A stretch of DNA of 17,944 nucleotides, taken from the NCBI GenBank assembly GCA_948468465.1, contig CAOKJJ010000097.1:1-17944 (forward strand), read 5' to 3'. The DNA is from an uncultured Eubacterium sp. (lineage in GTDB: Bacteria > Bacillota_A > Clostridia > Lachnospirales > Lachnospiraceae). Position numbers and translations under genes: made by a program. The notes under the pieces are model-generated. The model made no database searches and had not been told where the DNA came from. It worked only from the letters and a program-made list of their open reading frames with translations. Positions 1 to 7,644 of this stretch are shown piece by piece; position 1 is the stretch's first letter, and every line of letters starts with the position of its first letter.

Positions 1-601
1 TTACGTTTCCAGATAAAATCTCTTTTTCGTTTTTCGCACGCTGTTCCCCTGTCCCCACGCAGTTAAACGGGCGGATAATGGTATACGGCAGCTGATACTG
101 TTCCCAGGCCCCCTTCGCAAAATACTCGCACGCCAGTTTCTGAAACCCGTAAGTAGACAGTGGCGGCGGACACTGCAGCTGGTCACCTTCCCTGCTCGGA
201 TAGGTGCTGACGCTCTCATATACCATCGAAGACGAAAGCACATTGACCTTTTGCAGATGCTTATACTGATGCGCCCAGATAGCGGCATCAAACGTTGAAG
301 CCGTGATCCGTTCATTTTCAGCCAGCAAATCATACGCATACGTATGAAAATAGGTAATGCCCCCAATCATCGCCGCTATGGCGATTACCTGGTCACAGTC
401 CTCCATCAGTTCTTTCATCAGCGCAGTATTTTTACAGTCCCCTTCTACAAAACAGTAATGCGGGTCAGCATCATAGCTTTTTTCCACTGGCCCGTATTTG
501 CTGTAATTATCAATGCCAATAACCTCATGCCCATGGTTCAAAAGCTCCTGCACCAAATATCCGGCCACAAATCCCGCAGATCCCGTAACTAATATTCTCA
601 T
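1..601 (-). CDS. NAD-dependent sugar epimerase/dehydratase, 3' end cut by window edge
   Basis: Extended short-chain dehydrogenase of the WcaG/GalE type, expected to epimerise or dehydrate a nucleotide sugar in the cytoplasm. The first 200 codons are present and open to the window edge. Seen: Rossmann start MRILVTGSAGFVAG (GxxGxxA, residues 7-13), acidic D31 after the second strand, SSS at 123-125, and the catalytic Y151-x3-K155 (STYGFQK). RPFNCVGTGEQ at 177-187 is typical of the family substrate loop. The start at 601 is preferred over an in-frame ATG at 607, because AAGGAG lies 9 nt from 601 but only 3 nt from 607. The gene lies 17 bp after the dehydrogenase stop, so the pair probably makes one nucleotide sugar, such as an epimerised uronic acid. 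Substrate is not readable. G+C here is clearly higher than in the genes just upstream. Confidence 0.9.
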   Translation of the reverse strand, partial: MRILVTGSAGFVAGYLVQELLNHGHEVIGIDNYSKYGPVEKSYDADPHYCFVEGDCKNTALMKELMEDCDQVIAIAAMIGGITYFHTYAYDLLAENERITASTFDAAIWAHQYKHLQKVNVLSSSMVYESVSTYPSREGDQLQCPPPLSTYGFQKLACEYFAKGAWEQYQLPYTIIRPFNCVGTGEQRAKNEKEILSGNV

Positions 602-618
602 AATCATCCTCTCCTTTT

Positions 619-1932
619 TTATACGGCATGTCCGATAAACATGCTTCCCAGCGTTGAAATTTTAACATCCTCACAATAAAACAATTCCGAGCAGGAGCCC
701 CATGCATCCAAAATCTCAAACCCATCTCTGGAATGTTTAAGAACTTTATCATTCACGACAGACCCATAATTTTTGTGATTGTTTAACACAAGCAGCAGCC
801 TTGCCCCAGCGCATGCTTCGTACAGATCCTGATAACATGTCCCAAGCCCTAAATGTTCCATTTCATCCATGCGGGCAACAAAATCATGCAGCCTCATCTG
901 ATAGCCGGCCTTTTTCAGCTTTTCCGCGATATAGACGGAGCTGGAGCCTCTCAGATCGGACGTTTCCGGCTGCCCTTTAAACGCCATGCCGCTTAAAACA
1001 ATCACTTTGCTGCCATCCGGTTCCCCTATCCTGTCCCTGACCCAGCCAACCACAATATCTTCCAGCGATTCATTAAATCTGCGGGCCGACAAAATAAAAT
1101 CTTTGCTGTCGCAGTCCGGCATATTGTTAATCAATATATACGCATCTTTTTCGAGGCACGGCCCCGCTACAAATCCCGGCTTCGCAATATTGCTCCTGGC
1201 ATACCCATAATTTGCATGCGTAATCGCCGCCACTCCATCAACCTCAAATTCCTGTGCCGCCATACAGAACGCATTGCCTATCGCAAAGGTCATGTCACGA
1301 TATGTATTACAATAAAGTTTGATCAGTTCTGCTTCCTCCAGGCTGTCTGCCTCTACAACACAAGGCGTCATTTTCCGAAAAATTTTCTGTGCCATTTCGA
1401 TGGATGTTTCATTATTTCCGCTGACTACCTGCGGCAAATGTGTCAGCTCATCTACCGCACTGCCTTCCAGCGTCCGTTCCGGGCACATGGAAACAAATAT
1501 TTCTTCCTTATCCTTCCCGCACATCTTAGCCAGAAACGGAAGCACCACGTTGCGGGTCGTCCCTACAGACACCGTACTCCTTAAGATCATAAGCTGGCTT
1601 CCATCATACACATGCCTTACCGACAGAAGCGCGGATTTAATATATTCAAAATTCGGCGTTTTTTCCCCTTCCAGCAAAGGTGTCCCAACCGTTATGATAA
1701 AAGCATCATACGCGACCTCAGCCGGAAATGCATCCACCACATGCAGGGTTTTGTGCTGATGCCTTTTAATCAGGCTGTCCAGCCCCGGCTCATAAAAATG
1801 CGCATGGTTTTCTTTTAAGCATTCCTTTATATGGCTGTTCACTTCCACTCCATATACATCTATTCCTTTTGACGCTGCCGCCACAGCCAATGTCAGGCCA
1901 ACATAGCCTAAGCCTATAATTCCAATCTTCAT
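619..1932 (-). CDS. UDP-glucose/GDP-mannose dehydrogenase family protein
   Basis: 437-residue NAD-dependent nucleotide-sugar 6-dehydrogenase, expected to oxidise C6 of a UDP-hexose or UDP-N-acetylhexosamine to a uronic acid. Seen: N-terminal Rossmann GLGYVGL (residues 7-13); TVGTP at 81-85; RSTVSVGTT at 118-126; K205 and N209 in the central helix; catalytic C259 in GPCLEKD with D263, matching in spacing the K/N/C/D set known from UGDH enzymes; C-terminal domain with GMAFKG around residue 320. The PERTLEG stretch at 151-157 resembles the N-acetylhexosamine dehydrogenases more than classical UDP-glucose dehydrogenase, so substrate is open. The start ATG overlaps the stop of the upstream gene by one base (TAATG), with GAGGTG about 10 nt before it, implying translational coupling. 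Full length for the family. Confidence 0.93.
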   Translation of the reverse strand: MKIGIIGLGYVGLTLAVAAASKGIDVYGVEVNSHIKECLKENHAHFYEPGLDSLIKRHQHKTLHVVDAFPAEVAYDAFIITVGTPLLEGEKTPNFEYIKSALLSVRHVYDGSQLMILRSTVSVGTTRNVVLPFLAKMCGKDKEEIFVSMCPERTLEGSAVDELTHLPQVVSGNNETSIEMAQKIFRKMTPCVVEADSLEEAELIKLYCNTYRDMTFAIGNAFCMAAQEFEVDGVAAITHANYGYARSNIAKPGFVAGPCLEKDAYILINNMPDCDSKDFILSARRFNESLEDIVVGWVRDRIGEPDGSKVIVLSGMAFKGQPETSDLRGSSSVYIAEKLKKAGYQMRLHDFVARMDEMEHLGLGTCYQDLYEACAGARLLLVLNNHKNYGSVVNDKVLKHSRDGFEILDAWGSCSELFYCEDVKISTLGSMFIGHAV

Positions 1933-3647
1933 TATTTTTTCACCTCAATTATAAAATCTGTTCTTTCATAATACTCCTCTTCTCTGTTGAATCCATAAAT
2001 ACTGCATTCATTGCTGCCTTCACATAAAACATTGCTTGGTACCCATACTGTAAACCCGGAATTCAAATATTTTCCCTGCCCTTGCTTATAATCATCAACA
2101 TATTCAGACTCCTGTAATAACGCAGCAAAATAATTACCATTTAATCCAATCACAACATTCGAAGGATTTGACTCATTTGTGCCGTCCACACACCATCCTT
2201 TTATATTAATATATTCATGCTCACCTAAAACCTGCTTCGTTAATGTACTTTGCCATTCATCAGAAAAAACGAAATTAACCTCAGCATTTTTTCTATCATC
2301 CGTCACGCATATTTCTTCATATTTGCTGAAATCTACAGGCATATTAAACCTTCCCCACATAAGTCCCGGAGGATTTACCTGTATGCTGCATGTATCCACG
2401 CCATGATCACTATATAACCAACTATTTTCATGATAAATATCTGAAAACTCCGCCTGATCTATAATTTGAAAATGCAGCATACAAATGACAATAAGATAAG
2501 AAATACAAGATGCCGTTATGATAATCATCTGCTTTTCTACCATCAAAAAAACCGCATAGGCTAATAAAAACGCAAAACACATCTGAGGGATAAATAAATA
2601 ACGTCCTGCATTTGCATTCCAAAAAATTGATTCATCAATATACGCTCCGTTCGAAATATATCCCAGCAATACTATTCCATATGCAAAGATCAGCTCATAA
2701 ATAAACAAATGCACCTTTTTATTTTTCAAATATACTGCAAACACAAGTACCCACACGAAAAATCCAAATCCAAGTGCAGCATAAACTGCATGACTGTCTG
2801 TACCGCTTTTTTGATATAATTGATTCAAGTAATCCGGATACAGTACCGATGCCGGAATAGATGCTATCGTTGATTTTGCTGCTGAAAAAAGATTGCTAAG
2901 TATCGAAACTCCTGTATCCGTTCGTTTATCTAAAAGTGTAAAAATTCCCTGTATACAACACGGCAATACTATACATATGTATTTTGCTGCATCATTTCTA
3001 ATATTTCCCCTGTTATACTGTTTTTTGATTACTTTAAGGAAAATAATAAATGAAAAGATACATACAGTTACTACGGCAAGTGGTGTTGAGAGTCCAATTA
3101 GTATCAACGCCACAAGCTCTGTGTTATTTACTGATAACTCCCTGTCATGCAATAATTTTATTCCTATCAGCATAATATAAAACCCGCTCCACCATTGCCA
3201 GCACGTAATATTATGCCACACTTCAAATGCTTTATCGCTCGTTAGCAGCACTGCCGCAAGCGCCATCACCAGCCTATAGAAATCTTTTTCTACAAGCCAC
3301 CTAAAATCTTTGGAACAAATTTTCGCTACAAAAACCGTTTCTATTGTTAATGCTGTAAACATCATAAAATAAGGGACTAACTGTATGCCCTGTCCCAAAA
3401 ACCTGCTCATCATCAAAGAAATCCAAGTTACAAACTGTGGAATTATCTGTATATATCCTGTATTTGGTATAAAAACAGAAAATATCCCTTTTTCCAGTGC
3501 CCTGTTCAAAAAACAGCTGGCATCCTCTCCCATTAAATAAGTAGTACCCAATACAGTTAACTGTCTGGAAGCTATCATAAAAAACAGAACCAGCCAAAAT
3601 GCCATCATCATCCTTTTTTCCTTATTTAAAGACAATGTACGTACCAT
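1932..3647 (-). CDS. GT-C-like polytopic membrane protein with C-terminal beta-type domain
   Basis: 571-residue membrane protein, roughly ten hydrophobic segments between residues 15 and 395, followed by a soluble tail of about 170 residues. The first extracytoplasmic loop carries an acidic pair, E41-D42 in GEDASCF, and NTGYIQIIPQ at 62-71. This is the layout of GT-C glycosyltransferases, which use an acidic residue in loop 1 and a polyprenyl-phosphate sugar donor. The tail contains GWCVDG (484-489), GLNGNYFAAL (501-510) and YLNSGFTVWVP (527-537), a pattern of an all-beta module, probably on the outer face. A role in transferring a side-chain sugar to exported glycan is inferred from fold and from the GtrB homologue two genes upstream. 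AAAGGG lies about 8 nt before the ATG. I do not recognise a named orthologue. A polymerase or other membrane glycan enzyme is possible. Confidence 0.72.
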   Translation of the reverse strand: MVRTLSLNKEKRMMMAFWLVLFFMIASRQLTVLGTTYLMGEDASCFLNRALEKGIFSVFIPNTGYIQIIPQFVTWISLMMSRFLGQGIQLVPYFMMFTALTIETVFVAKICSKDFRWLVEKDFYRLVMALAAVLLTSDKAFEVWHNITCWQWWSGFYIMLIGIKLLHDRELSVNNTELVALILIGLSTPLAVVTVCIFSFIIFLKVIKKQYNRGNIRNDAAKYICIVLPCCIQGIFTLLDKRTDTGVSILSNLFSAAKSTIASIPASVLYPDYLNQLYQKSGTDSHAVYAALGFGFFVWVLVFAVYLKNKKVHLFIYELIFAYGIVLLGYISNGAYIDESIFWNANAGRYLFIPQMCFAFLLAYAVFLMVEKQMIIITASCISYLIVICMLHFQIIDQAEFSDIYHENSWLYSDHGVDTCSIQVNPPGLMWGRFNMPVDFSKYEEICVTDDRKNAEVNFVFSDEWQSTLTKQVLGEHEYINIKGWCVDGTNESNPSNVVIGLNGNYFAALLQESEYVDDYKQGQGKYLNSGFTVWVPSNVLCEGSNECSIYGFNREEEYYERTDFIIEVKK

Positions 3648-3670
3648 TTAACAACCCTTTCTTTCCATAT

Positions 3671-5551
3671 TTATTCATTCATATAAATTCTGTTATGAAA
3701 CAATTCCGGATAATCACTGTAAAACCTGTCAAACATATTTCTCAAATATGCAAGATCTGTTTCCGTAAACTCCGTGTGTTTTTCATACATAGAAACGGTT
3801 ACATTACCTTCCAAAGCATACTCCTTGACATAGCTGTAATGACTGCTTAATTCTCTGCCCTGAATAAATTCTTCTGCTAATATCCCAATCACCCGCTGTG
3901 ATTCTTCTCCTAAATGATACTGCACAGGATCCGCAACTAAGACAACATCTGCATTCAAAAAATCTCTGGAAAAGCCATCCCTTAGATCCACATGACTGGA
4001 AACATATACATTTTGAACTGCTAACAGCTTATCTGGCATATAGGCTTTTCTGACTAAATCATCATTCAAAATTGTGGAACTCGAAAGGATATATACCGTT
4101 TTGCCCTCTTCTGCCAATTCATCTATATCGTTAACCATTCGTTGTATTTGAGGTATGTCATCACGTATTTGAGGTGCTATACGCTGGTTTGTAAATAAAC
4201 TTCCAAAATTCACCTCAGGATTTATACAGATAACAGACTGCAGAAAGTTAAATGCTATCACAGCCATTGTACATTTGAAAATACATGTTCCATGCCTGGC
4301 ACGATATATTGCATGTTCTCCTGCACATACAAAGGCCATAATTGGTATAATCGTTATATAATAGTGATGATTTCCCATGCTTTGTACTTTATAAAACAAA
4401 TAAGTGGATAAAAAAAATGAACTTAATAAAAATATACCAATAGGTAATCCTTTTTTTCTTTTCAGACAATAAATTACGCCTATAAAAGCTATGAGTATAA
4501 GGACCACTCCATAATACTCTGTCAATAGCTGATAATTGTGAATCATGCCGCCAGTTTGATATGCGGAATATGCAGCAAAAATTGTACCTTTTGAACTATT
4601 GATCAAAAATCCCCGAAAAAACACTGACAGAAAAAATGCCATTGTGCCAATAATTACGATACCATTTTTCATTACATTGAATAAAAAGCGCTTCTTATTT
4701 TCTGACGGTTCAAGCAGGAACTGACAGATACACATAAGGACAACGCCTATGCCTGCGCCCAAAACCGCAAATGAAAAGTATCTTCTTCCAATCATACTCA
4801 GCATTAGCGAAGCTGCCAGCAAAATATCTTTTTTTACGTCCACTTTAGAAAAAGAAAAATTGCATATCATAAGATAGCTGAATGATAGATTTAATAAGGC
4901 AAATGCATCCAGATATCCTAATAAAACAGGCAAATAAAAAGCTGGATTTATGATAATGGCTGCAAACAATGCACTTGTGCATGGCTTTACATTACGGTCA
5001 ATCAATGTAATAAGGCTTTCCGCACATCCCAGGATTGCTATATAAGTAAAGCTCATAAACATATTGTATATAACCAGCGCATACATTGGAAAATCTCTGC
5101 CTAAAATTCGTAATGGCAGCGCCAAAATACATGGTATCAGCTGATTATATTCATCTGCGTTTATACTGTGATATAGATTTTGCAAGGTCTGGATTGGCTG
5201 TTGAAAGATAAGGTCGCTAATTTCAATTGCAACACCCCAATACCCGCCAAAATCCCAGAACCGAATATATCTTTCTTTTAATAAGACAGAAAGTATTAAT
5301 ATATTTGAAATCAAGTAAAGCAGCAGCATAACCGCCTTTTCTCTTTTTTTCCATGATTTCATTCTGGCCATTTGTCCAGTCTCTTTCAACACCAAATAAA
5401 TGAAAAAATAAAATAGGAACAATATCCCAACACAAATCCATACACCTAAAATTTCATTGTGTTCATAAAAAGAACCTATCATTCCAACTGTCAATGCAAA
5501 ACTTATCAGTAAAATACACCAGACTTTTTTAACATTTTTCATCCTAACCAT
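3671..5551 (-). CDS. GT-C-type membrane glycosyltransferase (putative)
   Basis: 626-residue membrane protein with about eleven hydrophobic segments up to residue 443 and a soluble C-terminal domain from 444 to the end. Loop 1 contains RFWDFGGYWG (97-106), with D100 as candidate catalytic acid, and NADEYNQLIP (131-140), as in GT39-like GT-C enzymes that take sugars from polyprenyl-phosphate donors outside the membrane. The tail has alternating strands and helices (KTVYILSSST, ADVVLVADP). Start at 5551 is supported by AAGGGAA about 9 nt upstream; 11 bp separate it from the GtrB gene, and 23 bp from the next GT-C-like gene. Unlike its neighbour, the tail lacks the GW-x-VD module, so the two are not recent duplicates. 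Acceptor and sugar are unknown. The sequence is notably A+T rich. Confidence 0.75.
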   Translation of the reverse strand: MVRMKNVKKVWCILLISFALTVGMIGSFYEHNEILGVWICVGILFLFYFFIYLVLKETGQMARMKSWKKREKAVMLLLYLISNILILSVLLKERYIRFWDFGGYWGVAIEISDLIFQQPIQTLQNLYHSINADEYNQLIPCILALPLRILGRDFPMYALVIYNMFMSFTYIAILGCAESLITLIDRNVKPCTSALFAAIIINPAFYLPVLLGYLDAFALLNLSFSYLMICNFSFSKVDVKKDILLAASLMLSMIGRRYFSFAVLGAGIGVVLMCICQFLLEPSENKKRFLFNVMKNGIVIIGTMAFFLSVFFRGFLINSSKGTIFAAYSAYQTGGMIHNYQLLTEYYGVVLILIAFIGVIYCLKRKKGLPIGIFLLSSFFLSTYLFYKVQSMGNHHYYITIIPIMAFVCAGEHAIYRARHGTCIFKCTMAVIAFNFLQSVICINPEVNFGSLFTNQRIAPQIRDDIPQIQRMVNDIDELAEEGKTVYILSSSTILNDDLVRKAYMPDKLLAVQNVYVSSHVDLRDGFSRDFLNADVVLVADPVQYHLGEESQRVIGILAEEFIQGRELSSHYSYVKEYALEGNVTVSMYEKHTEFTETDLAYLRNMFDRFYSDYPELFHNRIYMNE

Positions 5552-5562
5552 TGTAAATTCCC

Positions 5563-6555
5563 TTACTTTTCCTTATTCTCTTTCAGGTTTACTTTTTCAG
5601 TTTTATATGTTCTGTCACTAATAATATAGCGCGGCCTGGCTTTAACCTCTAAATATATTTTGCCTATATACTCACCCAACACACCCAGACATATCAGCTG
5701 AATGCCGCCTATAAAGCAAATAATGCTTGTCATGCTTGTCCACCCGGCAACTGTCTCACCCATCACATACTGTGCGACAGACCATACAACAATACAAAAA
5801 CTCATGATTGCCAAAAGTATCCCCATTTCCGTTATGATATGGATCGGTTTAATGCTAAGGCTTGTAATTCCATCAAATGCCAGAGCCAGCATTTTTGATA
5901 TAGGATAATGTGAATACCCTGCAATCCGTTCCTGCCGTTCATAAAATACACTGGTACTTTTAAATCCAACTAACGGAAACATCCCACGTAAAAATAAATT
6001 TACTTCTTTAAAATTTGAAAAACCTTGAAGCGCCCTGGATGAAACCAGCCTGTAATCCGCATGATTATATATGACTTCAGCCCCCATCTTATTTAAAAAC
6101 CGATAAAATAATTCTGCTGTAAAACGCTTAAAAAAAGTATCTGTTTTTCTTTCTGACCTGACACCGTATACTATGTCATATCCTTGATAATATTCTTCAA
6201 GCATGGCATCCATGGCATTCAAATCATCCTGCCCGTCGCAATCAATACTAATTGTAATATCACAAAAATCTTTTGCTTCCATTAATCCGGCTAATACCGC
6301 ATTTTGATGCCCTCTATTACGGCTTTGAGCAATTCCTATATAATTTTTATTTTCTTTCGCTAATTTACATATAATATCCCATGTATGGTCTTTGCTTCCA
6401 TCATCCACAAATAAAATCCGGCTTTCTTCCTTAACCTGACCAGTCTGAATCAGAAATTGAAGTTTTTTTAAAAACATTTTACTCGTAATAGGCAAAACCG
6501 CTTCTTCATTGTAACAAGGTATAATTATGTACAAAATTGCTTTTTCCACCTGCAT
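5563..6555 (-). CDS. GtrB/DPM1-type polyprenyl-phosphate glycosyltransferase
   Basis: 330-residue GT2 enzyme expected to move a sugar from a nucleotide donor to undecaprenyl phosphate on the cytoplasmic face. Seen: IIIPCYNEE (10-18), VDDGSKD (50-56), metal-binding DCDGQDD (105-111), and FLRGMFP near residue 190. Two membrane helices lie at about 234-258 and 268-292, followed by the family tail EVKARPRYII. Length matches GtrB/DPM1 homologues with two C-terminal helices. The start at 6555 is chosen over the in-frame ATG at 6567, because GGAGG lies 5 nt before 6555 and overlaps the upstream ATG. It precedes two GT-C-like genes, so it most likely makes their lipid-linked donor, as in O-antigen glucosylation and Gram-positive side-chain decoration. 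Which sugar it loads cannot be read. Confidence 0.92.
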   Translation of the reverse strand: MQVEKAILYIIIPCYNEEAVLPITSKMFLKKLQFLIQTGQVKEESRILFVDDGSKDHTWDIICKLAKENKNYIGIAQSRNRGHQNAVLAGLMEAKDFCDITISIDCDGQDDLNAMDAMLEEYYQGYDIVYGVRSERKTDTFFKRFTAELFYRFLNKMGAEVIYNHADYRLVSSRALQGFSNFKEVNLFLRGMFPLVGFKSTSVFYERQERIAGYSHYPISKMLALAFDGITSLSIKPIHIITEMGILLAIMSFCIVVWSVAQYVMGETVAGWTSMTSIICFIGGIQLICLGVLGEYIGKIYLEVKARPRYIISDRTYKTEKVNLKENKEK

Positions 6556-6585
6556 AACTCCCTCCATATTGCTCTATGCCTTTTA

Positions 6586-7644
6586 TTAAACAGCAGTCTT
6601 CTCAGGCCTGATTACAAAACACAATTTTTTCCTTACACAAGATTCTAATTTTACAAGCAGCCAGCCCGCTGAAAAGTCGGCTATCATTACGATCATAAAC
6701 AGCAGTCCCAATTCAATTGCGGACAATGCAATACTGTCATAATTACTGATAATCTGTTCGGAAATGACATGATGTAAAAGATATATAGCAAAAGAGTATT
6801 TGCTAAGCCATTCAAATATATTTTTTTGCCACCAACATAATTTTCTTTCCAACTGTTCTCCTAAAATATCACACATGAAATAACAAGTCATTCCTCTGAC
6901 CGTAACTATATAAATCAAAAAATCATCTGAAAAAGGAACAAACAGCAACATTCCTGTAATAAATAAAACAATCAGGCAAGCCGACTTTTTCACCTTGATA
7001 CAATATTCTGTCAGGTACATACCAAATACAAATTCCGGCAGTCGAACCCATATGTTCTGAAATTTATTTTCTAAAAAAACATATTTATGAATCACTATAA
7101 AATAAACAGCCATTACCAGAAATGCCGTTATCCTCGGATATTTTTTTACTCCTGTCTGCAATAACGGGAACAAAAGGTACATAAATAACAGACATCCTAA
7201 AAACCATTCTCCCAAAAGATAAAACGTCGGAAACACTCCTGCAAAATAGCCGTCCATGCCTATCATTGTCAATAATGCAGTCCAATGTTCTGGCTGCGCA
7301 ACAAACGGATGTATGGATTTATATTTTAAAAAATAGTAAATAAGTATGATAAAATACGCTAACCAAAACAAAGGAAAAATTGCTGAGAACCTCTTTTTAT
7401 AAAAACTTTTAAAGTCTTTCTGCGCAGATTGCATCAATGTCGCTCCTGATAAAATAAAAAAAAGCGGAACTCCGATATCTGCATATGAACCATTCGCATT
7501 GTATATACCAAACAGCATCTTTCCAGGAATATTGTGAGCTGCCAGCGAAACATTAAAATGGAAAATCAGAATCACCATCATCCCTGTCACCCGTATAAAA
7601 TCGTACTTAAATATCCGCTTATTTTTCATCACTTTTTCCATCAT
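6586..7644 (-). CDS. Acyltransferase 3 family membrane O-acyltransferase
   Basis: 352-residue polytopic membrane protein of the acyltransferase-3 (OafA/YrhL) family, which carries acetyl or other short acyl groups across the membrane onto glycans. Seen: KYDFIRVTGMMVILIFHFN (13-31), with the family R18 and proposed catalytic H29; DIGVPLFFILSGATL (56-70), the second family signature; about ten hydrophobic helices; and YSFAIYLLHH near residue 290. No SGNH domain follows, so it is the membrane-only form. Its ATG overlaps the stop of the methyltransferase gene (ATGA), with GAGG a few bases before it, so the two are probably translated together. Very A+T-rich stretches occur inside (e.g. 7321-7380). 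Target is inferred to be the polysaccharide of this cluster. Confidence 0.93.
   Translation of the reverse strand: MMEKVMKNKRIFKYDFIRVTGMMVILIFHFNVSLAAHNIPGKMLFGIYNANGSYADIGVPLFFILSGATLMQSAQKDFKSFYKKRFSAIFPLFWLAYFIILIYYFLKYKSIHPFVAQPEHWTALLTMIGMDGYFAGVFPTFYLLGEWFLGCLLFMYLLFPLLQTGVKKYPRITAFLVMAVYFIVIHKYVFLENKFQNIWVRLPEFVFGMYLTEYCIKVKKSACLIVLFITGMLLFVPFSDDFLIYIVTVRGMTCYFMCDILGEQLERKLCWWQKNIFEWLSKYSFAIYLLHHVISEQIISNYDSIALSAIELGLLFMIVMIADFSAGWLLVKLESCVRKKLCFVIRPEKTAV

Noticed and set aside
1..366. 121-codon minus-strand ORF ending at the left edge
   Set aside because: It overlaps, in another frame, the epimerase gene whose Rossmann and YxxxK motifs are intact; the ORF has no recognisable domain.
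986..1818. Plus-strand ORFs opposite the dehydrogenase gene
   Set aside because: They lie antisense to a gene with full catalytic motifs, have no recognisable domains and lack convincing start signals.
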